NCBI GenBank assembly: GCA_009694515.1
Contig: SHUV01000002.1
Span: 1-64,000, forward strand
Length of the DNA stretch: 64,000 bases
Source: Candidatus Planktophila sp.
Lineage (GTDB): Bacteria > Actinomycetota > Actinomycetes > Nanopelagicales > Nanopelagicaceae
Reading direction: 5' to 3'
The notes below the pieces were generated by a model. It was not told the DNA's origin and searched no databases. It saw nothing but the letters and a program-made list of their open reading frames with translations. The translations under genes and the position numbers were made by a program. This document shows positions 36,648-45,277 of this stretch, one piece after another (positions within the stretch are counted from its first letter, which is position 1; each line of letters begins with the position of its first letter).

Positions 36648-38222
36648 GTGAACGCCGAAACTTTGCGCGCCGCCCTTGGCAAGCGAGCCACTATTCGCCT
36701 GCGAGATTCAGCTGGCGGATTCCGTGACATCGTCGGCGTACTACAGAGTGAGACAAGCCTCATCAATCGCCGGGGTGAGTTGATTGAATTTGAACTCGAA
36801 GATATTGCTTTTTTCCGCATCATTCCAGTCTTTGACCGCCGAGATGCCGCCAGCGGTCAGCTTCACATTTATGACACCCACACTCGAGAAGTTCAAGAAA
36901 TTGTGAGTCGTGATGGTTATATCTCCATCTACTGCTGTGGTCCTACCGTCTACCGAGATGCCCATGTGGGAAACCTTCGTACCTTCTTACTTGCAGATCT
37001 GATCTCCCGCACACTAACCATGACCGGTGTGGATGTTGAACTCATTCAAAACATCACTGACGTTGGACACATGGCTGATGACTTTGAAGGTGAAGATAAA
37101 TTATTGGCAGAATCTAAACGTACGAAGACTGACCCATTTGCCATTGCTCGCGAATTTGAATCCCGCTTCCACAAAGATTTGGCCTTACTCAATGTCAGAA
37201 AAGCCGATAGCTACCCGCGGGCATCAGAGAATATGTGCTCGATGATCTCTGCCATCGAAAGACTTATCGAAAATAAGAACGCCTACATCGGAAGCGATGG
37301 TTCGGTCTACTTTGATGCAACCTCTATTGAAAGTTATGGCGCAATCAGCGGCAATAAGTTAGCAGCGCTCAAACCCGGCTATCGCCACGAGCACAGTGAT
37401 GAAAGTGGTAAGCACTTGCATGCTGATTGGGCGCTCTGGAAATTAGCCGGTGCACGCACGCAAATGATCTGGGAATCCCCATGGGGCCTGGGTTTTCCTG
37501 GCTGGCATATCGAGTGCAGCGCAATGTCAATTGATTTCCTTGATTCGAAGGTGGATATTCATGTGGGTGGAATTGACCTCAGATTTCCACATCACGAAAA
37601 TGAACGAGCGCAGTCAAATTCATTAGCCCATTCTGAAGTTGTGGGTACCTGGGTGCATGGAGAACATCTGCTCTTTGAAGGGCGCAAGATGTCAAAAAGT
37701 GCCGGGAATGTTGTACTTCTTAGTGATGTGCAAGAACGCGGTTTAGATCCACTCTCACTACGTTTTTCGCTCCTGGAAAACCGCTATCGCTCACAGATGG
37801 ATCTTTCCTGGGCAGCACTCGATGCCGCGCACTCAACTCTTCGCAGGTGGCGCACGCTGATGTCTGAATGGGGAACAGCTACCGACATTAAAATAGACCA
37901 TGAAATTACTGATGCGCTGACCAATGACCTTGATACACCGCGGGCCATGCAAAGGTTGCGCACCATTGAAAAAGATTCTGCTATGGGCTCACAAGATAAA
38001 CGTGCCATTTTCTTATATGCAGATCAGGTGCTCGGACTCGAACTCAATCGAGTTCCCGAATCAAAACCACTTACCCCAGAGTTGGAACAACTGCTAAGTA
38101 ATCGAGTTCGTGCAAGGGAATCTAAAGAGTGGGCACGAAGTGATTCGTTGCGAGCAGAGTTAGAAGCACATGGCCTGGAGATTAGCGATGGACCCACCGG
38201 GCAGAGTTGGCGCTGGAAGTAA
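36648..38222 (+). CDS. Cysteinyl-tRNA synthetase-like enzyme with fused N-terminal SH3-like domain
   Basis: Residues 1-66 form a small beta domain (RATIRLRDSAGGFRDIVGVLQS, GELIEFELEDIAFFRII). It resembles the N-terminal domain of actinobacterial GNAT acetyltransferases that sit next to fdxA. From about residue 70 it is a complete class I CysRS: YCCGPTVYRDAHVGNLRTF (HIGH motif as HVGN), HIECSAM, GGIDLRFPHHENE with zinc ligands, KMSKSAGNVV and an anticodon-binding tail. It should charge tRNA-Cys, or use cysteine in a side reaction. It is not MshC. Whether it is the only CysRS or a second one cannot be known here. Confidence 0.82.
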   Translation: MNAETLRAALGKRATIRLRDSAGGFRDIVGVLQSETSLINRRGELIEFELEDIAFFRIIPVFDRRDAASGQLHIYDTHTREVQEIVSRDGYISIYCCGPTVYRDAHVGNLRTFLLADLISRTLTMTGVDVELIQNITDVGHMADDFEGEDKLLAESKRTKTDPFAIAREFESRFHKDLALLNVRKADSYPRASENMCSMISAIERLIENKNAYIGSDGSVYFDATSIESYGAISGNKLAALKPGYRHEHSDESGKHLHADWALWKLAGARTQMIWESPWGLGFPGWHIECSAMSIDFLDSKVDIHVGGIDLRFPHHENERAQSNSLAHSEVVGTWVHGEHLLFEGRKMSKSAGNVVLLSDVQERGLDPLSLRFSLLENRYRSQMDLSWAALDAAHSTLRRWRTLMSEWGTATDIKIDHEITDALTNDLDTPRAMQRLRTIEKDSAMGSQDKRAIFLYADQVLGLELNRVPESKPLTPELEQLLSNRVRARESKEWARSDSLRAELEAHGLEISDGPTGQSWRWK

Positions 38223-38223
38223 G

Positions 38224-38535
38224 TTAAGCGCGTTGTAGGACTGCAATTACTCCAATGATAAATCCAATAAATAAAAGTGCGGTACCTGAGTTATCTCCTT
38301 GAATAAGGAGTTCTTTTCCCACACCAAATGTTCCGGCGCGAATGATGACGATAAACCAACCAAAGAGCACGATCAGCTTGTATCTCTTCTTTCCGAAATA
38401 TCGACCTACCCAGCGAATGCACATATAGGTACCAATGAGTGCAAGTATCACTCCAATTGGTGGGCGGGTTGGGTGAATCAGGGTTGCACCTAGTGCTACA
38501 ACTGCTCCAAAGAGCAGCGAAACCAAAGCTCTCAT
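38224..38535 (-). CDS. Small membrane protein, DUF6113/Rv1171-like
   Basis: This 103-residue protein has three to four membrane helices (LVSLLFGAVVALGATLI, IGVILALIGTYMCIRWV, LIVLFGWFIVIIRA, ALLFIGFIIGVIAVL). It overlaps the end of mshB by four bases, so it is coupled to it. A small membrane protein in this position beside mshB is conserved in actinobacteria (Rv1171). The role is unknown. Its stop is one base from the stop of the convergent CysRS-like gene. Confidence 0.65.
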   Translation of the reverse strand: MRALVSLLFGAVVALGATLIHPTRPPIGVILALIGTYMCIRWVGRYFGKKRYKLIVLFGWFIVIIRAGTFGVGKELLIQGDNSGTALLFIGFIIGVIAVLQRA

Positions 38536-39404
38536 GATGTGATTGATATGCCGGCAAATAGATCGCTCTCGTGGCCGTGCGCATCAAGCTCTCCACTTTT
38601 TTCACCCTTAACTAGCGTGTAGTACTCATTACCCCAGATCTCGAGCCCCAAATTATTTGAGAGCGAAAAGAAAGGGCCATTGACTGCTATTTGTGTGCCA
38701 TGCGCAGCCATTGCAGCCATCTTCTGCTGAACATAATCACCACCATCGATGCACGCATGAACAAAGGAGTCATCTTTTGCAAAAGGCAGATCATCAGCAC
38801 TATCTGCTCCGAAGAAATCTGAGCCAAGTGATTTCATCTTCTCGATGCCAGCTTGAATAACAGATTTGGGCATGACATTCCAATAAATTTTCGGGATATT
38901 CCAAGCAGCGCGCTCTGCCGCTGCCATCGCAACGCGATGGGCTTGGATGTGATCGGGGTGGCCATAACCACCAAATTCATCATAGGTAATCATTACGTGT
39001 GGCTTCACTTCATCAATAACTGAAACCAGTAATTGGCTAGCTTCATCGAAGTCTGCACTCCAAAAAGTATCAGGGCGATTGTTGGCATCTGCTCCCATCA
39101 TGCCGCTATCGCGATAGCGCTTGACTCCCTCACCAAGAAAACGATGATCTGCAACACCGAGTTCTGACATTGCTTGCGCTAACTCCTCCACGCGGTAATC
39201 ACCCAGTGCGTCGGTTTCATGTGCTGCTAGATGGGCAAGATCTGGAACCAGAACTTCACCTTCTTCACCACGGGTGCAAGTAATAAGAGTTATCTGTGCA
39301 CCTAGCGCAGCATAAAGTGCCATCGTGCTGCCATTGTTAATAGTTTCATCATCAGGATGGGCATGCACAAGCAGGGCTCGATAGCCGCTGTAGTTAGCAA
39401 GCAT
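38532..39404 (-). CDS. mshB: GlcNAc-inositol deacetylase of mycothiol synthesis
   Basis: This 290-residue zinc enzyme of the LmbE family removes acetate from GlcNAc-Ins, the second step of mycothiol synthesis. Motifs are LLVHAHPDDETINNG (zinc ligands His-Asp-Asp, near residue 13) and TYDEFGGYGHPDHIQAH (third ligand and general base). The length is typical. It begins inside the stop codon of moeZ (TAATG). It supports mycothiol as the thiol buffer of this organism. Mca, a related amidase, is less likely given the length and synteny with the small membrane gene. Confidence 0.9.
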   Translation of the reverse strand: MLANYSGYRALLVHAHPDDETINNGSTMALYAALGAQITLITCTRGEEGEVLVPDLAHLAAHETDALGDYRVEELAQAMSELGVADHRFLGEGVKRYRDSGMMGADANNRPDTFWSADFDEASQLLVSVIDEVKPHVMITYDEFGGYGHPDHIQAHRVAMAAAERAAWNIPKIYWNVMPKSVIQAGIEKMKSLGSDFFGADSADDLPFAKDDSFVHACIDGGDYVQQKMAAMAAHGTQIAVNGPFFSLSNNLGLEIWGNEYYTLVKGEKSGELDAHGHESDLFAGISITS

Positions 39405-40585
39405 TAATAGACCGGTAGTGATGTATCAATCTGCTTCGCCCATGCGACCACGCCACCAAAGACATGTGATGCATCAGAGAATCCTGCATCCTTAAGTATT
39501 GCTAGACACTCGGCAGAGCGCACACCGCTCTTGCAATGCAAGATGATTGGTCGGTCTTGCGGCAAGGTTGCCAATACCGATCCATCGATAAATCCTTGCT
39601 TTGGAATCAGATGCGCAGTCGGAATCTTTACAATCTCGTATTCACTTGGTTCGCGAACATCGATAAGGTAATAGTTCGCTTGGGCATCAATCTTTGTCTT
39701 CAACTCTTGCACAGTAATCGTTGAGCCAGCACTTGCTTCCTGCGCAGCATCAGAGAGGACCCCACAGAATGCTTCGTAATCGGGAAGTAGTGCGGTTTGC
39801 GTTGGGTTGTCACTGCACAGTGGGCAGTTAGGATCTTTGCGCACCTTAATCTTTCTAAAGCTCATATCAAGTGCGTCATAGACCATCAAAGAACCAATAA
39901 GTGGTTCACCAACTCCAGTGAGAACCTTGATTGCTTCCGTAGTTTGAATCGACCCAATTGTTGCGCAGAGAACTCCTAGGACTCCACCTTCGGCACAACT
40001 TGGAACCATGCCCGGAGGTGGTGGTTCTGGATAGAGACAGCGATAGCAAGGACCATACTCGGCCCAGAACACACTTGCCTGTCCGTCAAAGCGATAGATA
40101 GAACCCCACACATATGGCTTCTTTAAAAGCACACACGCATCGTTAACCAAGTAGCGAGTTGCAAAATTATCTGTGCCATCAACAATAATGTCGTACTGAG
40201 AAAAAATCTCCATCACATTCGAATTATCAAGTCGTGTTTCATGGGTAATGACATTTACATAGGGATTAATCTCAGCAATTTTCTCTTTCGCACTCTGTGC
40301 TTTGCTTTTGCCGATATCTGATTGACCATGAATAATCTGTCGCTGCAGGTTTGACTCATCAACTGTGTCGTATTCAACAATTCCAAGAGTTCCAATACCA
40401 GCTGCAGCCAAATACATGAGCGCCGGGGAACCGAGGCCTCCTGCGCCAACGCAGAGCACTTTCGCATTCATCATGCGCTGCTGACCCGCCATTGCAACAT
40501 CAGGGATGATTAAGTGACGGCTATATCGACGAACCTCAGCAACGGTCAGCGCAGGACCTGGCGTGACCAGCGGCGGAGTCTTCAT
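39404..40585 (-). CDS. moeZ: Adenylyltransferase/sulfurtransferase MoeZ
   Basis: This protein of about 393 residues has an E1-like ThiF/MoeB domain (VLCVGAGGLGSPALMYLAAAG, DTVDESNLQRQIIHG, VDGTDNFATRYLVNDAC, paired CxxC near CYRC and CPLC for zinc). A C-terminal rhodanese domain carries its catalytic cysteine in ILHCKSGVRSAECLA. It activates and thiolates small carrier proteins for molybdopterin and thiocarboxylate sulfur transfer. I chose ATG 40585, because the ORF-track extension runs antisense through the TetR gene. CAGAAT ends seven bases before it, so a weak leaderless promoter is possible. Confidence 0.93.
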   Translation of the reverse strand: MKTPPLVTPGPALTVAEVRRYSRHLIIPDVAMAGQQRMMNAKVLCVGAGGLGSPALMYLAAAGIGTLGIVEYDTVDESNLQRQIIHGQSDIGKSKAQSAKEKIAEINPYVNVITHETRLDNSNVMEIFSQYDIIVDGTDNFATRYLVNDACVLLKKPYVWGSIYRFDGQASVFWAEYGPCYRCLYPEPPPPGMVPSCAEGGVLGVLCATIGSIQTTEAIKVLTGVGEPLIGSLMVYDALDMSFRKIKVRKDPNCPLCSDNPTQTALLPDYEAFCGVLSDAAQEASAGSTITVQELKTKIDAQANYYLIDVREPSEYEIVKIPTAHLIPKQGFIDGSVLATLPQDRPIILHCKSGVRSAECLAILKDAGFSDASHVFGGVVAWAKQIDTSLPVY

Positions 40586-40627
40586 GGGAGTGATTCTGCC
40601 GTACTGTGCCTTTGCCTGCCAATTCTG

Positions 40628-40633
40628 TACGAT
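40628..40633 (+). promoter_or_regulatory. -10 element of the TetR gene (leaderless)
   Basis: TACGAT ends seven bases before ATG 40641. This supports that ATG rather than the GTG or ATG codons upstream listed in the ORF track. Confidence 0.5.
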
Positions 40634-40640
40634 GCGCATA

Positions 40641-41276
40641 ATGACTACCGAATCTGCAGCTGCACATAATTCGCGTTCAGATAAATCACGCCTGCCGCGC
40701 GACGAGCGACGAGCAATTTTGCTCTCAGCAGCTCTTGAAGTCTTCACTGCTGCTGGATATCACTCAGCGGCGATGGATGAGATTGCAGACCGAGCCAATG
40801 TCAGTAAGCCAGTTCTCTATCAGCACTTTCCCTCAAAACTAGATCTTTATCTCGCCGTTCTTGACCTTCACATTGATTCTCTGGTCTTTGAACTTCAGAA
40901 AGCTATCTCTTCAACTCCAGATAATAAGCAGCGCGTGCATGTGACTATTAATGCTTACTTTAATTTTATTGAAAATGAGGGAGAGGCATTCCGCCTCCTC
41001 TTTGAAAGTGATATGAGCGTTGAGCCTCAAGTGCGCGAGCGACTTAATCGCATGACCTATGACTGCGCCGCCGCGGTCAGTGGTGTGATCGCCAATGACA
41101 CCGGACTTCCTCGGGAAGAAGCGATGATGCTCGGCGTTGGATTAATTGGCTATGTTCAAGTCACAGCTCGTCATTGGCTGGAAAGAGATGGAAAACTCAC
41201 TCGCGAACAAGCGATAGAACTCGTTGAGAACCTCATGTGGAGGGGAATTTCTGGATTTCCCCGTACTGAACTCTGA
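40641..41276 (+). CDS. TetR-family transcriptional regulator
   Basis: This protein of about 211 residues has an N-terminal helix-turn-helix (RRAILLSAALEVFTAAGYHSAAMDEIADRANVSKPVLYQHFPSKLDLYLAVL) and a helical ligand domain. The position before DUF3107 and a DEAD-box helicase matches Rv3208 of mycobacteria, a TetR of unknown ligand. I use ATG 40641. It is divergent from moeZ, with start codons only 55 bases apart, so it may regulate its own region. Confidence 0.88.
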   Translation: MTTESAAAHNSRSDKSRLPRDERRAILLSAALEVFTAAGYHSAAMDEIADRANVSKPVLYQHFPSKLDLYLAVLDLHIDSLVFELQKAISSTPDNKQRVHVTINAYFNFIENEGEAFRLLFESDMSVEPQVRERLNRMTYDCAAAVSGVIANDTGLPREEAMMLGVGLIGYVQVTARHWLERDGKLTREQAIELVENLMWRGISGFPRTEL

Positions 41277-41279
41277 CTC

Positions 41280-41285
41280 TAAGAT
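41280..41285 (+). promoter_or_regulatory. -10 element of the DUF3107 gene (leaderless)
   Basis: TAAGAT ends six bases before ATG 41292, in the 15-base gap after the TetR gene. Confidence 0.5.
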
Positions 41286-41291
41286 AGGGCT

Positions 41292-41543
41292 ATGAGCACA
41301 AAGAAATCAGATAAGGCATCACAAGTTCGCATCTCCATTACACATGTCAGCAGTGAGCTCTCCTTTGAATGCCCAATGGCTCCCGAAGCGATCAAAGCCG
41401 CAGTCACCACTGCGCTTTCATCAGCTACTCCCCTTGTTCTTTCAGATGTTCGCGGCCATGAAGTTATCGTGCCGGCAGAGAAAATTGGCTATGTAGAAAT
41501 CGGGCAACCAACCGAGCGTCGCGTCGGTTTCGGTGCCAACTAA
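41292..41543 (+). CDS. DUF3107 family protein
   Basis: This 83-residue protein reads VRISITHVSSELSFECPMAPEAIKAAV and ends VIVPAEKIGYVEIGQPTERRVGFG, the pattern of the short actinobacterial DUF3107 family (Rv3208A). No function is known. It is placed between the TetR gene and the DEAD-box helicase gene. The helicase starts at GTG immediately after its TAA stop, so the two are likely co-translated. Confidence 0.88.
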   Translation: MSTKKSDKASQVRISITHVSSELSFECPMAPEAIKAAVTTALSSATPLVLSDVRGHEVIVPAEKIGYVEIGQPTERRVGFGAN

Positions 41544-42869
41544 GTGTCGATAACTTTCGCAGACTTACCACTTCGCAAAGAGACAATCGATGCGCTCAAT
41601 GAACATGGCTTTACTTCACCTTTTCCTATTCAAGAGATGGTCATGCCTATTGCACTTGCCGATGGCGATGTGATTGGCCAAGCAAAGACCGGTACCGGTA
41701 AGACCCTCGCATTTGGAATTCCAGTCATTGAGCGCGTCATCGCACCTAATGATGCAGATTGGCCACAACTAGCTAATCAGGGGCATCCACAAGTTCTCAT
41801 TGTTGTTCCAACGCGCGAGCTCTGCGTTCAGGTCACCAAAGATATTGAAGAGCTCTCCTTCAACCGCGGAATTCGCACTCTAGCTGTCTATGGCGGTCGT
41901 GCATTTGAACCACAGATTGAAGCGCTGCAAAAGGGTGTCGAGATTGTGGTGGGAACCCCAGGTCGCTTATTAGATCTATATCGTCAAGGACAACTCACAC
42001 TGAAGAACGTTTCACGAGTAGTTCTCGATGAAGCCGATGAAATGCTTGATCTCGGTTTCTTACCTGATGTTGAGAAAATCTTTACTAGTACTCCTGCTCG
42101 CCAGCAGACGATGCTCTTTTCAGCGACCATGCCTGGAGACATCATTGCTTTGGCGCGTCGCTTCATGAACCAGCCTGTACACATTCGCACACAAGATAAT
42201 GAGGATGAAGGCGCAGTTGTCTCTCGTATTGTGCAGCATGTTATTCGAGCACACGCCATGGATAAAATCGAGCTACTTGGGCGCATTCTTCAAGCCAATG
42301 GTCGCGGGCCAACCATTGTCTTTTGTCGGACCAAGCGCACAGCACAGAAAACATCAGATGAATTAGTGGAGCGTGGATTTAACGCTGCAACCATCCATGG
42401 CGATCTTGGGCAATCCGCGCGCGAAAAGGCGCTCAATGATTTCAAGGCCGGTAAATCAGATGTCTTGATTGCAACAGATGTTGCAGCACGTGGAATTGAT
42501 ATCGATGGCATTACTCACGTCATTAATTACCAATGCCCAGAAGATGAGAAGACGTATGTGCACCGCATTGGGCGTACCGCTCGAGCCGGTGCGCATGGTA
42601 TTTCAGTTACCTTTGTCGACTGGGATGATCTCGCGCGTTGGAAGATGATTGATACCACTCTTAAATTAGGGCTAGCTGAGCCACTTGAAACATATTCATC
42701 TTCAGATCACTTGTATGAAATGCTCGACATTCCGCGCGATTCAACTGGAAGTCTCAAGCAGGTGCGACCACCCAAGGTTGCGAAGGTAGCGCCCGCAAAG
42801 AGTGCTCCAAAGAGTGCAGCGCCGCAGTTGAAGCGCGAACGTACTCGGACTAAGCGAATATCTAGCTAA
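41544..42869 (+). CDS. rhlE: DEAD-box RNA helicase
   Basis: This 441-residue ATP-dependent RNA helicase has the Q motif (FTSPFPIQEMVMP), motif I AKTGTGKT, Ia PTRELCVQV, II DEAD (VVLDEADEMLDLGF), III SAT, V ATDVAARGIDID and VI HRIGRTARAG. A basic lysine/alanine tail (KVAKVAPAKSAPKSA) likely binds RNA. It acts in ribosome assembly or mRNA turnover. The GTG start is adjacent to the DUF3107 stop. The end overlaps the convergent marC stop by four bases. The exact subtype (RhlE or CsdA-like) is uncertain. Confidence 0.93.
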   Translation: MSITFADLPLRKETIDALNEHGFTSPFPIQEMVMPIALADGDVIGQAKTGTGKTLAFGIPVIERVIAPNDADWPQLANQGHPQVLIVVPTRELCVQVTKDIEELSFNRGIRTLAVYGGRAFEPQIEALQKGVEIVVGTPGRLLDLYRQGQLTLKNVSRVVLDEADEMLDLGFLPDVEKIFTSTPARQQTMLFSATMPGDIIALARRFMNQPVHIRTQDNEDEGAVVSRIVQHVIRAHAMDKIELLGRILQANGRGPTIVFCRTKRTAQKTSDELVERGFNAATIHGDLGQSAREKALNDFKAGKSDVLIATDVAARGIDIDGITHVINYQCPEDEKTYVHRIGRTARAGAHGISVTFVDWDDLARWKMIDTTLKLGLAEPLETYSSSDHLYEMLDIPRDSTGSLKQVRPPKVAKVAPAKSAPKSAAPQLKRERTRTKRISS

Positions 42870-43477
42870 TTTGCGGTAAATGCTTTAATTGCATTTGCCA
42901 ACATTTGTACCGCGATTGCCGCAAGTAATAAACCAGCAATGCTTGCCAGCAATGTAACGCCAGAATCTTTAATTACACTAACAATCTTGGTCGATGCCAT
43001 CAGAACTGTTCCAATAATCAAGTGCACCGCAACTATTGCCACGGCTAATCCTATGAACTGCGCAGTTGAGTCTGCCTTCTGCACATAAATCATGGTCGCA
43101 ACGATTGCTCCAGGGCCAGCAAGGAGTGGAGTTCCAAGCGGCACCATTCCGATATTGGAGCTTTTCTGATCAGCTCCGCCTTTTGATGTGCCAGTGAGAA
43201 GTTGTAATGAGACATAGAGAAGTAGTAACCCTCCAGCTGCCTGCAGCGCTTCGATAGAGACATTCATATATTCAAGAATGAACTGTCCGAAGAAAGCAAA
43301 GCTGGCAATAACAAATAGCGAAACAGTGGCTGCCTGCCATGCTAATCGCACTCTCTCGCGTGGCGATTTATCTCCTACTAAACCAAGAAATATTGGCGTA
43401 GCTCCTGGTGGATCCATAATGACAAAGAGTGTGACAAATGCCTGCGTTGCAAAGGTAACTGTTCCCATTGAATTCAT
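42866..43477 (-). CDS. MarC-family membrane protein
   Basis: This protein of about 203 residues has six membrane helices and the MarC/UPF0056 landmarks FVTLFVIMDPPGATPIFLGL near the start and GTPLLAGPGAIVATMIY in the middle. These are proposed small-solute (amino acid) transporters, but the function is poorly settled. I chose ATG 43477, which overlaps the PHP stop (ATGA), rather than the earlier start in the ORF track. Confidence 0.87.
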   Translation of the reverse strand: MNSMGTVTFATQAFVTLFVIMDPPGATPIFLGLVGDKSPRERVRLAWQAATVSLFVIASFAFFGQFILEYMNVSIEALQAAGGLLLLYVSLQLLTGTSKGGADQKSSNIGMVPLGTPLLAGPGAIVATMIYVQKADSTAQFIGLAVAIVAVHLIIGTVLMASTKIVSVIKDSGVTLLASIAGLLLAAIAVQMLANAIKAFTAN

Positions 43478-44319
43478 ACTCGTACCACCCTTCGTGCATC
43501 TGCTTGCGCTTCTAAGGCTTCCCATTGTGCCGCAAGTGTTGTATTCTCTGCCATTGCATTAAGTTTTCCAGTGCCGTGATAATCACTTGACCCAGTAATA
43601 ACAAGGTTGAGCTCCTGTGCTATTTCACGCAGAGTTTTGCGCTCCTCTGCATTTTGATCACGATGGTCTACCTCAATGCCATTTAGCCCAACAGCAACCA
43701 AATCAGCAAATGTCTCTGACGTTATGATTTGTCCACGGCGCGATGCAAAAGGATGAGCAATGACTGCCACTCCACCCGCAGCATGAATTGCGCGAATTGC
43801 TTCGACCGGAGTGGGCGCTGCGTGAGTTACATAGTATTTGGATTCATTGTTGAGCAAGTTTAAGAAAGCTTCATCCCGGCTTACGACTACACCTTTGTGC
43901 ACCAGCGCATCGGCCAGGTGTGGTCTTCCCACTGTGGCACCTGCTGGAGTTTGCGCCTGGACATCCCCTAGTGAAATATCAATGCCATCAGCTCGCAAGA
44001 GCTCAACCATTTTTCGCATTCTAGGTATGCGCGTGTCTCGTGAATCAGCAAGAATCTGTTGAATCGCAGCATTTTCGCCATCAAAGAGAAGTCCGAGCAT
44101 ATGCACGCTAATTCCATCAGATGTCAGGCAGGAAATTTCTGCACCTAAGACAAGTTCAATCTGAGGTTGCAGCGCGGTAATTGCTTCCTTCCATCCAGCA
44201 GTCGTATCGTGATCGGTGATAGCAAGGGTGGTAACGCCGGTAGAAAGTGCTTTCTTCACTAGCGCGAATGGAGAATCAGTACCATCACTGCAGGTTGTGT
44301 GAGTGTGAAGATCTATCAC
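43474..44319 (-). CDS. PHP-domain phosphoesterase
   Basis: This 281-residue metal-dependent hydrolase has the four PHP motifs: MIDLHTHTTCSDGTDSP (HTH), AITDHDT, VLGAEISC and VIAHPF, with a late SSDYHG. It resembles the RNase AM / TrpH group, which removes 3'-phosphates from 3',5'-bisphosphonucleotides and trims RNA 5' ends. It starts at GTG two bases after the EamA stop and is coupled to marC by ATGA. The exact substrate is inferred. Confidence 0.85.
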   Translation of the reverse strand: MIDLHTHTTCSDGTDSPFALVKKALSTGVTTLAITDHDTTAGWKEAITALQPQIELVLGAEISCLTSDGISVHMLGLLFDGENAAIQQILADSRDTRIPRMRKMVELLRADGIDISLGDVQAQTPAGATVGRPHLADALVHKGVVVSRDEAFLNLLNNESKYYVTHAAPTPVEAIRAIHAAGGVAVIAHPFASRRGQIITSETFADLVAVGLNGIEVDHRDQNAEERKTLREIAQELNLVITGSSDYHGTGKLNAMAENTTLAAQWEALEAQADARRVVRV

Positions 44320-44321
44320 AG

Positions 44322-45236
44322 TTATACGCCACTTTCCTTAGTATTCCTTAGTACAACAAGTCCACAACCAAGAAGAATAAGAACTACTCCAGGAATAATA
44401 CTTAAGGTTGGTTGCTTTCCAATGTCAAAGATGAAAGCGAGAATTGCTGCTACAGGTACTTCAAAGAAGACAATCATCGAAACAATCGCAGGAGATACCC
44501 GCTTAAGCGTTGAGTTAAATACTGTGTGGCCAAGGAGTTGTGCTCCCAAAATCAGACCCAACAGGATCCACCATTCTCTTGCTGAAAAATGAATTACTTC
44601 ATAGCCAAGGAGTAAGGCTATCGGTAGTGCGGTAATTGAACAAACAAAATAACAAATGGTCGTGTACGATGTTGTTTCCATTTGCTGCTGCGCGCGCGAA
44701 CCTACCAACATATAGGCGGCAGCGAGTGCGCCGGCAATCAGTGCCGCTAAATCTCCTAAGAATGATCTCTTATCTAGTTGTAGGTCAACGCCTGTTACAA
44801 GAAGTACGCCGAGGAAACTAATAAACATTCCAACCCATGCTTTACCTGGAATGTGGCCCCCTGTGAGTTTTACAAAGAAAGCGGCATAAATTGGTTGTGT
44901 TGCAGCCAGGGCTGTACCTGCTGCAACACTCGTCATACGCATTGATAAAAAGAATCCTACAAAGTGCAGAGCGAGCAACACTCCCGCAAGTGCAGCTAAT
45001 TGGACACCTGTGCGAGTGACTTTATGTCGCAGTGCAAATGGCAGAGTGAGTAGTGCGCCCCCGAAATTTCGCCAGAAAATCAGTGTGGGTACCGGCATCA
45101 CACTCATTGCAATCAGGGGCCCTGATGAGCCGACTCCAAATACTCCGATAATGAGGCGAATCAGGTCTGGGCGCGCAGGCATCTGAGTGTGGTTATCGAT
45201 ACCTATGCCGGCCGATGATTTCCCAGATGAGTTCAT
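44322..45236 (-). CDS. EamA/DMT-family transporter
   Basis: This 304-residue protein has ten membrane helices in two repeated EamA halves (for example MPVPTLIFWRNFGGALLTLPF and SLSMRMTSVAAGTALAATQPIYAAFF-like segments; a conserved ALAATQPIYAA). It is an exporter or importer of small metabolites, often amino acids or nucleobases. It heads a three-gene unit with PHP and MarC. The ATG follows TAGGTT by six bases, so it is probably leaderless. The substrate is unknown. Confidence 0.88.
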   Translation of the reverse strand: MNSSGKSSAGIGIDNHTQMPARPDLIRLIIGVFGVGSSGPLIAMSVMPVPTLIFWRNFGGALLTLPFALRHKVTRTGVQLAALAGVLLALHFVGFFLSMRMTSVAAGTALAATQPIYAAFFVKLTGGHIPGKAWVGMFISFLGVLLVTGVDLQLDKRSFLGDLAALIAGALAAAYMLVGSRAQQQMETTSYTTICYFVCSITALPIALLLGYEVIHFSAREWWILLGLILGAQLLGHTVFNSTLKRVSPAIVSMIVFFEVPVAAILAFIFDIGKQPTLSIIPGVVLILLGCGLVVLRNTKESGV

Positions 45237-45242
45237 TGCGCA

Positions 45243-45248
45243 AACCTA
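45243..45248 (-). promoter_or_regulatory. -10 element of the EamA gene (leaderless)
   Basis: TAGGTT on the minus strand ends six bases before ATG 45236. The divergent mgtE-like promoter is 17 bases away. Confidence 0.55.
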
Positions 45249-45265
45249 GCCGATAGGTCACCCGT

Positions 45266-45271
45266 TACTCT
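45266..45271 (+). promoter_or_regulatory. -10 element of the MgtE-N gene (leaderless)
   Basis: TACTCT ends six bases before ATG 45278 with no ribosome site. Confidence 0.55.
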
Positions 45272-45277
45272 TATCCC

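Noticed and set aside
36648-38222. MshC (mycothiol ligase) identity for the CysRS-like gene
   Set aside because: The HIGH region and the KMSKS region, with a full anticodon-binding tail, fit CysRS rather than the shorter MshC pattern.
40586-40747. 54-residue N-terminal extension of moeZ in the ORF track
   Set aside because: It runs antisense through the TetR start region and is not MoeZ-like. ATG 40585 gives the usual N-terminus.
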